Numbered from the stretch's first letter, positions 55,743 to 64,000 are shown. The stretch is 64,000 nucleotides of DNA from Nannocystis exedens (GCF_002343915.1 NZ_NETK01000001.1:6276001-6340000); one strand, 5' to 3'. The notes: a model not told the origin generated them from the letters alone. Program-made: numbers and translations.

Positions 55743-56446
55743 TCAGCGGGGCTGGTCGCCCATGTCGCCGGTCGCGGGCGGATTGCCCTTGCGCGTCTCG
55801 GGCTCCGTCTTCTTCTTCGTGTTCTTGTTGCCCGTGTCCCTGGTGTCCGTCGCGCCCTGGGAGCCGGTCTGCGTATTCTTGGTGCCCGTCGCGCCGCCCT
55901 GGGAGCCGGTCTGCCCGCCCGACTCCTTGGTGCCGGTCTGCGCGCCCGACTCCTTGGTGCCGGTCTGCCCGCCCTGGGAGCCGGTGGGCGGGTTGTTGTT
56001 CCTGGTGCCCGTCGCGCCTTGCGAGCCGGTCTGGGGGGTGGTGCCCAGTGCGTCCTGCATGCTGGTCGGGGCGTTGGAGGCGCCGGGTCCGGTGCCGGCC
56101 TGAGGATTGGTGGCCGACGAGCCTTTCTGTTCGGTCGACGGGCTGCCGGGGGGACTGCCCATTGCGCCCTGAGAGCCCTGGGGGTTGGGGGCCGGGCCGG
56201 GCGCCTTCGCCGAGGTGTCGCCGCCGGGGGTGCGGCCGCCCGCTGCGCCGCCCTCGGCGGCCGACGGGGTCGAGCTGTCGGCGCCGCCCCCCCGCCGGGG
56301 CGGGGTGAGGTTTGCGTCCGCGAGTACACGGTGTCGCGGTCGCCGGAGCGGTCGGTCGCGTCGCGTGAGCGGCCCTCGCAGCCTACCAGCGGCGCGAGCA
56401 GCAGCAAGGGGAACAACCAGCGGGATTGCTTGCACCTGGGAATCAT
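55743..56446 (-). pseudogene. Repeat-rich lipoprotein gene with a G7 frameshift
   Basis: The start at 56446 (AGGAGG upstream) gives a signal peptide with lipobox LLLLAPLVGCEGR. This frame loses its ordered composition after about 50 residues. The real continuation lies in the next frame: ADSSTPSAAEGGAAGG, then Gly/Thr/Gln/Asn/Ser repeats (QTGSQGATGTK, QTGTKESG) to the stop at 55743. The frames meet at seven G (C7 on the plus strand, 56287-56293). One base more or less restores about 230 residues. It may be a phase-variable switch, an inactivating mutation or a sequencing error. Confidence 0.65.
56287..56293 (-). promoter_or_regulatory. G7 tract, possible phase-variation switch
   Basis: Homopolymer at the exact point where the lipoprotein frame changes. 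Length variation by one base would turn the C-terminal repeat region on or off. Confidence 0.5.
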
Positions 56447-56573
56447 CGCACTCCTCCTCGCGCCCGCGGTCGAGTCGCCGCGCGGTCGCGCCCCGAACGG
56501 TAGCCCGGGCGGCTCGCTCCGCAAGCTCAGGCGGACGCGATCGTCCGTGCGGGCGGCGACGAATGTGACGAGT

Positions 56574-57464
56574 TCAACTCGCGCCGAGGCCCGGCGATTG
56601 CGGCGCGTGCGGGTGAGGCGGCTGGCCGTGCGGGCTGCGGGCCGCCCACGTCTCGAACTCGACCGGGTCGTGGGCACACAGCACGCGGACCGCGTCGCCG
56701 TGCTGATACGTCAGATCGCGGAGGCGCTGTTGATTGCGCAGTCGAGCCCGGCGGTCGACCTCCATCATCGTCTGATACGCGCGCAGCCCGAGCGGGCAGC
56801 GCGGGTGGTCGACGTTCAGCTCGCCGCGATAAAAGTACGCGTCGCCGGCGTGCAGCAGCCAGCCCTCCTCGGCGCGCACCGCCACCCCCGCGTGGCCCTC
56901 CGTGTGGCCCACCAGCGGGACCAGCAAGATCTCCGGCGGCAGCCCCACCAGCGCGCGCACACACGCGAAGCCGAACCAGTCCTCGCCCTCCGCGGGCGCG
57001 TAGGTCTGCCACGAGCCCGCCGTCGACCACTGCTGCGGGCGGTAGCGGCCGCGGGCGATCGCCCCGACCCGCCGCTGCGCGGCGTGGGCCTCGTCGGCCA
57101 GCAAGTGGACCTGCGCGTGCGGGAAGTCGGAGAGCCCGCCGGCGTGGTCGAAGTCGAGGTGCGTCAGGACGATGTGACGGACGTCGCGGGGCGACAGGCC
57201 GAGGCGCTCGATCTGCCGCACCGCCGTCTCGTGCTCGTCGAAGCGCGGCCGCATCATGCCGACGAAGAAGCGGCTGAGGCGGGTGGTCGGGCTCTGGATG
57301 TCCTCGAGGCCGAGTCCGGTGTCCACCAGCACGAGGCCGCGGTCCGTCTCGAGCAGCAGACAATGACAGGTCATCCGCGCCGGGCCGGGGTCGTCCGCCG
57401 GCTTTCCCATCAGGCGCCCGCCGTAGGGGCACATGGTTCCGCAATTGAGGTGATGAATCCGCAC
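56574..57464 (-). CDS. Metallo-beta-lactamase-fold hydrolase
   Basis: 296 residues. Zinc-binding motif VLTHLDFDHAGGL at about 102 (HxDxDH instead of HxHxDH, a known variant), further ligands in PLVGHTEGHAGV and LLHAGDAYFY, and the late His in VLCAHDPVEFE. The N-terminal HHLNCGTMCPYGG is seen in lactonase-like members. It may hydrolyse a lactone or another ester; a quorum-quenching role is possible but not shown. GGGAGG six bases before GTG 57464 sets the start; the open frame extends to a TTG at 57509. Confidence 0.85.
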   Translation of the reverse strand: MRIHHLNCGTMCPYGGRLMGKPADDPGPARMTCHCLLLETDRGLVLVDTGLGLEDIQSPTTRLSRFFVGMMRPRFDEHETAVRQIERLGLSPRDVRHIVLTHLDFDHAGGLSDFPHAQVHLLADEAHAAQRRVGAIARGRYRPQQWSTAGSWQTYAPAEGEDWFGFACVRALVGLPPEILLVPLVGHTEGHAGVAVRAEEGWLLHAGDAYFYRGELNVDHPRCPLGLRAYQTMMEVDRRARLRNQQRLRDLTYQHGDAVRVLCAHDPVEFETWAARSPHGQPPHPHAPQSPGLGAS

Positions 57465-58281
57465 GACGGCCTCCCTGCCAGGCTTGAGCGGCAGTGGCCG
57501 GCGCGTCAAATCTCATGCGCGTCCGCCGAGGTCGCGCGCCTTTTCGGTGGCCTCCGCGGCCAGGGACGGGGAGGGCGCGGACGCCGATCGCCGGTCGATT
57601 CGCCGGTCGAGGCCGGTACGAGCATTCGCGGCTGTCAGGAAATACCCTGGTAGCCCGGCGCGGCGGAGCCGCCAATCATCCCAGTCGCCAATCCGCGAGG
57701 AAATACCCCGGGGCCGACCACCCATCATCCTATCCGGCGGTCCCGGTCGGCGAGGAGCAACCCCGGGCCCGCGCGGCGGGGCGCCGATCCTCGCAGTCGG
57801 GGCCGGCGAGGAATGACCCGGGTCTACGGGCGCCGGACCTCGATCATCATCCCTGGCGGTCGCGGTCGGCGACAACGTACCCGGAGCCTGCGCGCGCCGG
57901 AGCCGATCTTCACGGTCACTGTCGGCGAGGAATTACCCCGGAGCCTGGGCGCGGGCGGAGACGCAATCATTACAGTCACTGTCGGCGAGGAATTGGCGCG
58001 GGCCAGTGCGCGGCCCAGACGACAATCATCGCAGCCGCGGCAGCGAGGAAATACCCTGGATTTGGGCGCGCCGGTCCGGCGAGCGCCCATCACCCCGGGC
58101 AGGCCATGAGAGGCAGCGCCGCTCCCGCTCGGCGAAGCCGGTAATTGCTGCGAGGTGCGAAAACGCGCCTTTTGCGCCGATTCACGTCACTGGGAGCGGC
58201 GGCCGCGAGATTCGTCGCTGGGCGGCCGAGCCGGGCGGCTCGGTTGGCCGCGACATCCATCGCGTGCAAGCCAACGCGTGC
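57465..58281. other. Intergenic region dominated by a 58-bp tandem array
   Basis: About 820 bp between divergent genes. The array (57637-58100) occupies more than half; the rest shows no gene. Confidence 0.55.
57637..58100. repeat. Degenerate tandem array, about 58-bp period, eight units
   Basis: Core AGGAAATACCCYGG or variants at 57637, 57698, 57753, 57809, 57872, 57928, 57988 and 58046; spacings 61, 55, 56, 63, 56, 60 and 58. Most units are preceded by GTCGGCG and followed by GCCnGGGCGCG, then AATCATC and CAGTC. Unrelated in sequence to the 76-bp array. Confidence 0.75.
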
Positions 58282-58791
58282 ATGCGAGAGCACGAGCATC
58301 CGCCGCCGGCGCCGGAGATCGAGCGGCGCCTGCAGTTCCATCGCCCGCAGCTGCTGCTGATGCCGCTGATGTTCGCGGTCCCGATCCTGGCGCTGCTGGG
58401 CCTGCTCGGCGGCCCGCGGGTGCGCGAGGAGATCGACCTGGGCGGGGTGCACCTGGCGGTGGAGTACGCCCCGCGCGACCACCTCGAGGACTGGGGCCGC
58501 GTGTACGTCACGGTCGTCAATCGCTCGCCCGCGCCGCTGGCGGACGCGCGGGCCGAGTTCGCCCGGGCCCTGCTCGACGCGCTGTGGCAGCCGTCGTTTC
58601 AGCCGCAGCTCGCGCGGATCGACGGTGAATGGTACGTCGTCCCGCTCGGCGACCTCCCGCCGGGGGCGACCCGCGCCGTCACGCTGGACTATCGCAGCAC
58701 CGACCCTGGCAGGCTGAACGGATCGGTGCGCGTGCGCGCCGGCGACGAGGCGCTGGCCGAGCTGCCGATCCACATCGCCGTGCTGCCGTGA
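58282..58791 (+). CDS. Single-span membrane protein with beta-rich domain
   Basis: 169 residues: short cytoplasmic N-terminus, one helix (LLLMPLMFAVPILALLGLLGG), then a periplasmic beta-sandwich (VHLAVEYAPRDHLEDWGRVYV to ELPIHIAVLP) like an Ig/DUF11-type fold. 15 bp before the DUF421 gene and probably cotranscribed. Similar proteins often accompany cytochrome or YetF-like membrane proteins; the function is not known. Confidence 0.75.
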   Translation: MREHEHPPPAPEIERRLQFHRPQLLLMPLMFAVPILALLGLLGGPRVREEIDLGGVHLAVEYAPRDHLEDWGRVYVTVVNRSPAPLADARAEFARALLDALWQPSFQPQLARIDGEWYVVPLGDLPPGATRAVTLDYRSTDPGRLNGSVRVRAGDEALAELPIHIAVLP

Positions 58792-58806
58792 ACGCGAGGG
58801 GAGCGC

Positions 58807-59298
58807 ATGGAAACCGTCATCCGCATCGTCATCCTCTACACGGTCATCATCACGGGCCTGCGGATCCTCGGCAAGCGTGAGTTCGGCCAGCTGTCGCCGG
58901 CCGAGCTGGTCACGCTCCTCATCATCCCCGAGATCGTGTCGCCGGCGCTGGTGCGCGAAGACCCGTCGCTGACGAACGCGATCGTCGGGACGACGACGCT
59001 GTTCTCGCTGGTGTTCGTGGTCTCGCTGCTGATGCACCACGTCCGCCCGCTCGAGAAGGTCGTCTCGAGCTCGCCGACCTTGCTGGTCAGCGACGGCCGC
59101 TTTCTCGCCGAGAACATGAACAAGGAGCGGGTCTCCCCCGAGGAGATCTATACGGAGATCCGCAAGGTCGGCCTCCACGAGCTGGCCCAGGTGCGCTGGG
59201 TGGTGCTCGAGTCGGACGGCACGATGTCGGTGATCCCGAAGCCCGGGGTCGACCGTCACATGCACGCCGAGAGCTCGAGCTCGGTCGGCGGCGGCTAG
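58807..59298 (+). CDS. DUF421 (YetF/YcaP-type) membrane protein
   Basis: 163 residues. Three N-terminal helices with the family signature LRILGKREFGQLSPAELVTL and LIIPEIVSPALV, then the small cytoplasmic domain (LLVSDGRFLAENMNKERV through VIPKPG). DUF421 proteins occur widely, often linked with stress or sporulation; the biochemical role is unknown. GGGGAG precedes ATG 58807. Likely operon with 58282. Confidence 0.9.
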   Translation: METVIRIVILYTVIITGLRILGKREFGQLSPAELVTLLIIPEIVSPALVREDPSLTNAIVGTTTLFSLVFVVSLLMHHVRPLEKVVSSSPTLLVSDGRFLAENMNKERVSPEEIYTEIRKVGLHELAQVRWVVLESDGTMSVIPKPGVDRHMHAESSSSVGGG

Positions 59299-59323
59299 CC
59301 ACGGGAAAATTTTTTAAAAGAAA

Positions 59324-60100
59324 ATGCTCATGAAGCTCGCCTGTTTCGCCCTGTGGGTCGTCCTGGCGGGGGACGAGGACCCGCGTCGCGTCGATCCCGA
59401 TCGACCGACGATCACCAACACCACCTCGATGGTGCCGCGCGGCGCGGTCCAGATCGAGGCCGGCGTCGACGCGCAGGTGTACGGGCGCGCGAGCCAGGAC
59501 GAGTTCCTGGTGGCGACGCCGATGATCGTCCGCATCGGCCTGCACGAGCGGGTCGAGCTGCGCGTGTTCGACGGCGACCCGGTCCGCTGGGGCCTCGGTC
59601 AGACGGGGGCCCGTCAGCAGCACGAGGTGTCGATCGGGGCCAAGATCAAGCTGTTCGAACGCGGGCAGCGCACCAAGACGTCGCTCGGCCTCCAGCCGCA
59701 GCTGCTGCCGGTGTCGCCGCTCGGCAAGGAGACGTTCTGGGCCCCGCTGCCGGCGCTGCTGCTGCTGCTCTCGGTCGAGCCCGGCGAGTGGAACATCAGC
59801 GTCAACGCGGGCATCAAGACCGCTCCCGCCGACACCGGCCGCTGCTGCGAGATCAGCGACCTGTTCGCGGCCTCGGTCTCGCGCGCGCTCGCCGATCAAC
59901 GCCTGCGCCTGTGGGGCGAGGTCTACGCCCGCCTCGACTTCCCCCACACCGAGCTCGCCGAGCTCGCCGGCGACGGCGGTCTGATGGTGCATCTCCACCG
60001 CCGCGTGGCCCTCGACGCCGGCGTGCTGGTCGGCCGCGCCCGCCGCACGCTGGTGGTGGCGGTGCTCGCAGGGCTGTCGGTGCGCTTCGGCGGGCGATGA
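59324..60100 (+). CDS. Outer-membrane transporter-like beta-barrel protein
   Basis: 258 residues. The N-terminal RPTITNTTSMVPRGAVQIEAG phrase is typical of the phenol-degradation MetA-like/transporter family of outer-membrane barrels, followed by alternating amphipathic strands (VELRVFDGDPVRW, LRLWGEVYARLDFP) and a C-terminal strand ending in SVRFGGR. A short hydrophobic N-terminus serves as signal. Just upstream is an AT-rich stretch (TTTTTTAAAAGAAA) that may help translation. 25 bp after the DUF421 gene. Confidence 0.75.
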   Translation: MLMKLACFALWVVLAGDEDPRRVDPDRPTITNTTSMVPRGAVQIEAGVDAQVYGRASQDEFLVATPMIVRIGLHERVELRVFDGDPVRWGLGQTGARQQHEVSIGAKIKLFERGQRTKTSLGLQPQLLPVSPLGKETFWAPLPALLLLLSVEPGEWNISVNAGIKTAPADTGRCCEISDLFAASVSRALADQRLRLWGEVYARLDFPHTELAELAGDGGLMVHLHRRVALDAGVLVGRARRTLVVAVLAGLSVRFGGR

Positions 60101-60161
60101 AGCGGCTGCAGGCGGTCGTCACAGGGGTTCACCGGACGAGGGCGAGCACGGCTGTTCTTAA

Positions 60162-60185
60162 GGTCATGTCTTCCGTGACATGACC
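60162..60185. terminator. Perfect hairpin of the palindromic family between convergent genes
   Basis: GGTCATGTC, loop TTCCGT, GACATGACC: perfect 9-bp stem, 62 bp after the barrel gene and 119 bp before the end of the convergent mgtC-like gene. A well-preserved copy of the family. Confidence 0.7.
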
Positions 60186-60303
60186 CTTCGAGCGTCCATG
60201 GAATCGAGGCGGTGAGGGCGAATGCACGGAGTCGGCCCTCCGGGCAGGGAGGGCCGGCGGGACGCGCGGTCGGGTCCCAGGTCCCAGGGGCAATCCGCGG
60301 TGA

Positions 60304-60738
60304 TCACTCGTCCGGCGTCGCCTTCCGCCACGTCTTGACGTGCGGGATGCGCGGTACCAGGACAGCGTAGAGGGTCGCGATCGTGGCGATGATGTACCAG
60401 CCCATGCCGATGGCCATGCCGATCGCGGCTGCGAACCACACGGACGCGGCCGTGGTCAGGTTGGTGATCTTGTCGCCGGCGGCCTTCAGGATCATGCCGG
60501 CACCGAGGAAGCCGACGCCCGACACGACCTGCGCGGCGATGCGGGCAGGGCTGGTCGGGTCGGCCTGCTGCGAGATGAACGTGAACAGACACGCGCCGGC
60601 GATCACGAAGCAGTTCGTGCTGATGCCGGCGGGTTTGTTGCGGATCTCGCGCTCGACGCCGATGCTCGTGCCGCAGAGCAGGCACACGCCGATGCGGATC
60701 AGGAAGTCGAGCTCGTGTCCGATGAGGATGTTGTCCAT
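60304..60738 (-). CDS. MgtC/SapB-family membrane protein
   Basis: 144 residues, three to four membrane helices. Family signature: RIGVCLLCGTSIGVEREIRN, KPAGISTNCFVIAGAC and SGVGFLGAGMILK. MgtC-type proteins affect magnesium homeostasis and ATP synthase in other bacteria; the short form lacking the ACT-like tail, as here, is common outside pathogens. ATG 60738. Single gene. Confidence 0.9.
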   Translation of the reverse strand: MDNILIGHELDFLIRIGVCLLCGTSIGVEREIRNKPAGISTNCFVIAGACLFTFISQQADPTSPARIAAQVVSGVGFLGAGMILKAAGDKITNLTTAASVWFAAAIGMAIGMGWYIIATIATLYAVLVPRIPHVKTWRKATPDE

Positions 60739-60994
60739 GCGGCGCGAACTCTACTCCGACCGCCTGGACCGACCTCGCCCGAAGGGGCGGCCGGTGTGGA
60801 TCGATGGGCGGCAGCGGCGGCGTGCGCTCCCCGCCGGCCGGGCGGGCAGCGAGCAAGGTCCCTGATGCTGCGGAGACCGGCCGGGCGCGGCTCCGCGCGC
60901 AGGGTTTCGCGCGTGCATTTTGTCTGCGACATCCGGCTGGGACCTCGGTCCTCCGAGCGACGAGGCGCGCTGCCGCCTCGCGAGGCAGCTGACC

Positions 60995-62431
60995 ATGACT
61001 CGACGACTGCATGAGAGGACCCAGACATCCACTTCGACCGCGGGCACGGGCGGCGGACGCCCGCTCGCATTCGTGGCGGCGTTCCTGCTCGGGGCGGCCT
61101 GCGGCGGGTTCGCCGACGACGACGACACGACGGCCGGCACCGGGCTCGACGACCCCGGCGATCCCTGCGCGGCGTTCACCGACTGCGTGGAGTGCGGGGA
61201 CGCGGGCCTCGACTGCGCCTGGTGTGCGGGGTCGTGCAGGAGCCGTCCCGACGGCGCCTCGATCAGCGACGACTCCTGGTGCGAGTGGGGGTTCGCGGAA
61301 AGCGGCACCGCTTGCCAGGATATCGACGGCATCAGGCTGGTCGAGAGCACGCTCCCGATCGACTGTCGCTCGTCGATGAACGAGGGAGACCCGCGCTGTC
61401 AGGTCCCCGACGACGACAACGCCGCCGAGCTCGGCGAGGGCCCGGCCTTCCCGGGAGGCTTCGGCGGGCTGTTCGGCGGCTACCTCGACGTCGCCGGCAA
61501 TCGGGTCATCCTCGGCGCGATGACCAATCGTCCGGGCGACGAGCTCGGATCGATCTGGACGGCCGACCTCGCTTCCGGCGACCGGGCGCTCGTCTCGGGC
61601 GCGACCGAGGACGCGATCGTCGGGTGGATCGAGCGCGGCGCCGGCCCGGGCTTCGGCACGAGGGTGTTCGACGTCGACCTCGCGCCCGACGGCGCCTGGA
61701 TCGCGTACGCCGACGCGGGCCTGTTCCGGGTCGACCCGGACACCGGCGATCGGACTCGACTCTGGTCCCCTGAGAGCAAGCCGTGCGTCCACGTCGGGAT
61801 CGTCTTCGCTCCGAACGGCGTCGACGGCAGCTCGGTCGTGGTCGGCCCCGACGGGACGATGTACATCGCGTCGGGCGAGGACGAGAACGTCGATCCGCCC
61901 CCGGACAGCGGCGTGTTCGCCATCCAGCCCGACGGCTCGTGCCGCATGCTGACGATGAGCTCGTCCGAGACCGAGCGCGTGGTCGGCAACGGCCCGCTGG
62001 TCGGCGGCGACTACCGCGGGTTGGTGCTCCAGGGCGACAAGTTGCTCGCGCTCGGGATGCCGGGGGATCTCCACGAGATCGACCTCGCGACCGGCGATCG
62101 CCGCCTCGTCACGAGCGAGACGAGAAACGTCGGCGAGGGGCCGCCCGCCGACTATCAGTACCTCGCCGTCTCGAGCACCGGCACGCTCCTCGCCTCGGGC
62201 GACAGCGTCGACTCCTTCGCGGACGCGACCCGCGCGATGACCGAGATCGATCCCGCCTCCGGCGATCGCAAGCTCCGCTGGGCTTACCGCGGACCCGCGA
62301 CATCGTCGCCCCGGATGACGTGGATCGCGCCGCACCCGGAGCTCCCGGGGATCTACATCGCGGTCGAGGAAGGTCAGTCCCTCGTGCTCTACGAGCCCGC
62401 GAGCGGCAACACGAACCTCCTGTCGCACTGA
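60995..62431 (+). CDS. Lipoprotein with PSI-like Cys knot and beta-propeller-like repeats
   Basis: 478 residues. FLLGAACGGF lipobox, short Asp/Thr linker, a Cys-rich module (CAAFTDCVECGDAGLDCAWC and on) that resembles plexin/PSI repeats, then repeated blades (TADLASGDRALVSG, RVDPDTGDRTRLWSP, EIDLATGDRRLVTSE, EIDPASGDRKLRWAY), each with a TGDR turn. This suggests a 6-7 bladed propeller used for binding. The start at 60995 is set by the signal. The first 30 residues are unusually polar for a signal and a later start is possible. Confidence 0.8.
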   Translation: MTRRLHERTQTSTSTAGTGGGRPLAFVAAFLLGAACGGFADDDDTTAGTGLDDPGDPCAAFTDCVECGDAGLDCAWCAGSCRSRPDGASISDDSWCEWGFAESGTACQDIDGIRLVESTLPIDCRSSMNEGDPRCQVPDDDNAAELGEGPAFPGGFGGLFGGYLDVAGNRVILGAMTNRPGDELGSIWTADLASGDRALVSGATEDAIVGWIERGAGPGFGTRVFDVDLAPDGAWIAYADAGLFRVDPDTGDRTRLWSPESKPCVHVGIVFAPNGVDGSSVVVGPDGTMYIASGEDENVDPPPDSGVFAIQPDGSCRMLTMSSSETERVVGNGPLVGGDYRGLVLQGDKLLALGMPGDLHEIDLATGDRRLVTSETRNVGEGPPADYQYLAVSSTGTLLASGDSVDSFADATRAMTEIDPASGDRKLRWAYRGPATSSPRMTWIAPHPELPGIYIAVEEGQSLVLYEPASGNTNLLSH

Positions 62432-62715
62432 CGGGGCCGCCGCCGAGGCCGCGCACGCCCGCCGGCGCTGTGTGGAGTCCAGCGCGAGCGCAGGCGGCCG
62501 GGGACCTCAAGCAGTTCGGCGGCACGCGGGCTCGCGCATCCGCGCACGGCGTCGCGGACGGACGCGGCGTGACTCGGGCGTACCGCGAGCCGTCCACGCG
62601 GCACGGCGACGGTCAGCGCGCGGCCCCTCTCCGCGAACCTCGCCGCCGGCACGCTGGAGCGCTCGCGGGTCCGCGTTGGCTTGCGAGCCACGCGAGGCGG
62701 GTGTCAAAATGAGGC

Positions 62716-63330
62716 GTGACGTCTCGCTTATTTTATTTCGCCCTGTATGTCCTCGTCGCCTGCGGTCCCGAGCCGGGCAGCGACACCGATACCGCCACGG
62801 ATTCCGATACGAGCGGCGCATCGACCACCGCCGCGTCGAGCACGGCGCCGACCACCGGCCCTGTCCCCGAAGGAGAGCTGTGCGGCTGCGAGGACGCCTC
62901 CTGCCACACGTCGATCTGCGACGCCTTCGTCGTCGGCTGCGAATGGGAGCCCTGCGACCCCGAGCTGTGGTGGGCCGTGACCGACGAGTCGGCGCTAGGG
63001 TGTGCGGTCAAGGCCCTGCGCGACCGCAAGCCGGGCCTCGTCGAATGGTCGCGGAACTTCGGGTTCGACACCGGGACCGCCGAGAGGCTGCTCGTGCGGA
63101 TCCGCGAGGACGGCACGGTCTCGCACGTCCAGCTGTTCCCGAGCCGATGTCAGGGAGGTCCCATCACTCACTTCGCCCTCGCGGACGCCGGCTACTTCGA
63201 GGGCTGCCTCGCCGAGCCCGACGCGCTGGCCCGCTTCCTCTGCATGGATGCCGGCTTCCGCGAGCGGCTGGCCGAGTGCGGAGAGGCCCCGGCGCTCTCG
63301 TGCGAGTCGGGCCCGTCCGGGACCGAGTGA
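62716..63330 (+). CDS. Small lipoprotein with Cys-rich domain
   Basis: 204 residues. Signal FYFALYVLVACGPE (lipobox), Thr/Ser/Asp linker, then CGCEDASCHTSICDAF and a further domain with scattered Cys. GTG 62716 is the only start giving the signal. At the linker/domain border the DNA reads CTGTCCCCGAAGGAGAG, a weak match to the palindromic family (peptide VPEGEL). Function unknown. Confidence 0.75.
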   Translation: MTSRLFYFALYVLVACGPEPGSDTDTATDSDTSGASTTAASSTAPTTGPVPEGELCGCEDASCHTSICDAFVVGCEWEPCDPELWWAVTDESALGCAVKALRDRKPGLVEWSRNFGFDTGTAERLLVRIREDGTVSHVQLFPSRCQGGPITHFALADAGYFEGCLAEPDALARFLCMDAGFRERLAECGEAPALSCESGPSGTE

Positions 63331-63400
63331 GGCATCGGCGCCGGGCGAGGCGTCGCTGAAGAGGGTCGTGACGCCGCGCCTTCGTCCCCGGCGAGAAAAC

Positions 63401-63463
63401 GACATGTCTCATGGGTCATGTGTCGGAGGCGCTCCGGGCGAATTGACGACATGTCCCATGAGA
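63401..63463. repeat. Two palindromic elements between convergent genes
   Basis: GACATGTCTC with GTCATGTGTC at 63401-63424, then GACATGTCCCATGAG at 63449-63463. They lie between the lipoprotein stop and the end of the glycosyltransferase gene. Confidence 0.55.
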
Positions 63464-63503
63464 TCGGTTGCCGCCTCGCTCGGGGCCAGCGGGTCGCGCG
63501 GGC

Positions 63504-64000
63504 CTACGCGCTCGCGCGCGGGCGCTTGAGGGCGATCTCGCCGAGGAACGCGAGCAGGTCGTCGGCGTGGCGGTCGAACGTGAACTCGTCGCGGGCGCGC
63601 CACACCTGCTCGCGGATCGCCTGGGTGCGGGCGGTGTCGCGCAGCTGGGCGGCGAGGTCGGCCATGTCGCGGGCGAACACGCCGACGCCGAGGCGGCGGG
63701 CCAGGCTCTGGGTGGCGACGCGGGCGCCGTCGTTGGTGCGCTGGATCATCGGCAGGCCGGCGGCCGCCAGCGTGGCGGCGCGGGCGGGGACGTTGAGGTC
63801 GTCCCAGTCGGCGCGGCCGATGTCGCCGTCGTTGCCGCTGGCGAAGAAGTGCAGCCAGCCGGCGTCGTAGCGCGAGAACTCCTCGACCCATCGCCGCTGG
63901 TCGACGTGGGCGTGCAGGTGCAGGTGCCGCGGCGCGACCGCCCGGGCGCTGTCGATCCACCCGCGCCACTGGCCGTGGGTGAAGTCGCCGTAGAAGTGGA
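63504..64000 (-). CDS. Glycosyltransferase-like protein, C-terminal part
   Basis: Minus-strand gene whose 5' part is beyond the window end. The visible 165 codons read HFYGDFTHGQWRGWIDSA at the edge, then VDQRRWVEEFSRYDAGWLHFF, ASGNDGDIGRADWDDLNVPAR and a C-terminal helix pair, resembling the nucleotide-sugar-binding half of GT-B glycosyltransferases (LPMIQRTNDGARVATQSL). Probably acts in envelope or exopolysaccharide synthesis. Confidence 0.65.
   Translation of the reverse strand, partial: HFYGDFTHGQWRGWIDSARAVAPRHLHLHAHVDQRRWVEEFSRYDAGWLHFFASGNDGDIGRADWDDLNVPARAATLAAAGLPMIQRTNDGARVATQSLARRLGVGVFARDMADLAAQLRDTARTQAIREQVWRARDEFTFDRHADDLLAFLGEIALKRPRASA

Noticed and set aside
57637..58100. 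CRISPR array
   Set aside because: The period varies (55-63 bp), repeats are degenerate and the intervals share sequence.

Overview
The window reads as a chromosomal piece of a high-GC myxobacterium, most like the Nannocystis/Polyangiales side of Myxococcota. The grounds are: third codon positions almost always G or C; three large Ser/Thr kinases (two with TPR-like tails); a MYXO-CTERM-type protease tail; cysteine-rich DUF4215 repeat proteins capped by DUF1554-like domains; an ADYC-domain lipoprotein; two PEGA-type proteins; and about a dozen lipoproteins whose lipobox is followed by a Thr/Gly/Ser/Asp-rich linker. No rRNA or tRNA gene was seen. Placement below the phylum is inference.

Layout. 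0-12.4 kb: 5'-truncated kinase, alpha/beta hydrolase, small lipoprotein, pectinacetylesterase-like lipoprotein, PEGA protein, trypsin-like protease, pdxH, a two-gene nucleotidyltransferase cassette and a lipoprotein hydrolase. 12.7-26.1 kb: a large DUF4215/DUF1554 lipoprotein, then a tightly packed run of three tandem DUF4215/DUF1554 lipoproteins, a remnant fourth copy, and five overlapping genes: membrane kinase, VKOR-DsbA fusion, OmpA-like membrane protein, a 52-residue membrane peptide and a TlpA-like thioredoxin. 26.2-37 kb: second PEGA protein, PfkB kinase, alginate lyase (PL7), further lipoproteins, two broken genes at a breakpoint, two divergent PAS-STAS proteins and a BON protein. 37.5-46.4 kb: membrane protein, ADYC lipoprotein plus kinase, divergent FHA/sigma-54 activator, a 76-bp tandem array and a PLP decarboxylase with C-terminal EF-hands. 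46.6-64 kb: membrane proteins, an IS630-type element, LRR protein, hybrid PAS/GAF histidine kinase, an E2-like acyltransferase, a lipoprotein gene with a G7 frameshift, an MBL-fold hydrolase, a 58-bp tandem array, a DUF421 pair, a porin-like protein, MgtC, two lipoproteins and a glycosyltransferase truncated by the window end.

Two things stand out. First, the 16.0-26.1 kb cluster joins disulfide-rich surface lipoproteins to a VKOR-DsbA oxidase, a TlpA-like thioredoxin and a transmembrane kinase with a Cys-containing outer domain. I read it as a self-contained system for making and sensing disulfide-rich surface proteins. Second, a family of short hairpin elements built from the palindrome GGACATGTCC, usually two copies 4-8 nt apart, occurs at about 20 places. 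It occupies 8 of about 12 gaps between convergent genes, forms a 76-bp tandem array, and is also present in frame inside several coding sequences, where it adds short peptides with codons unlike the host gene. It looks like an undescribed repetitive element that can act as a 3'-end hairpin and as a coding insertion.
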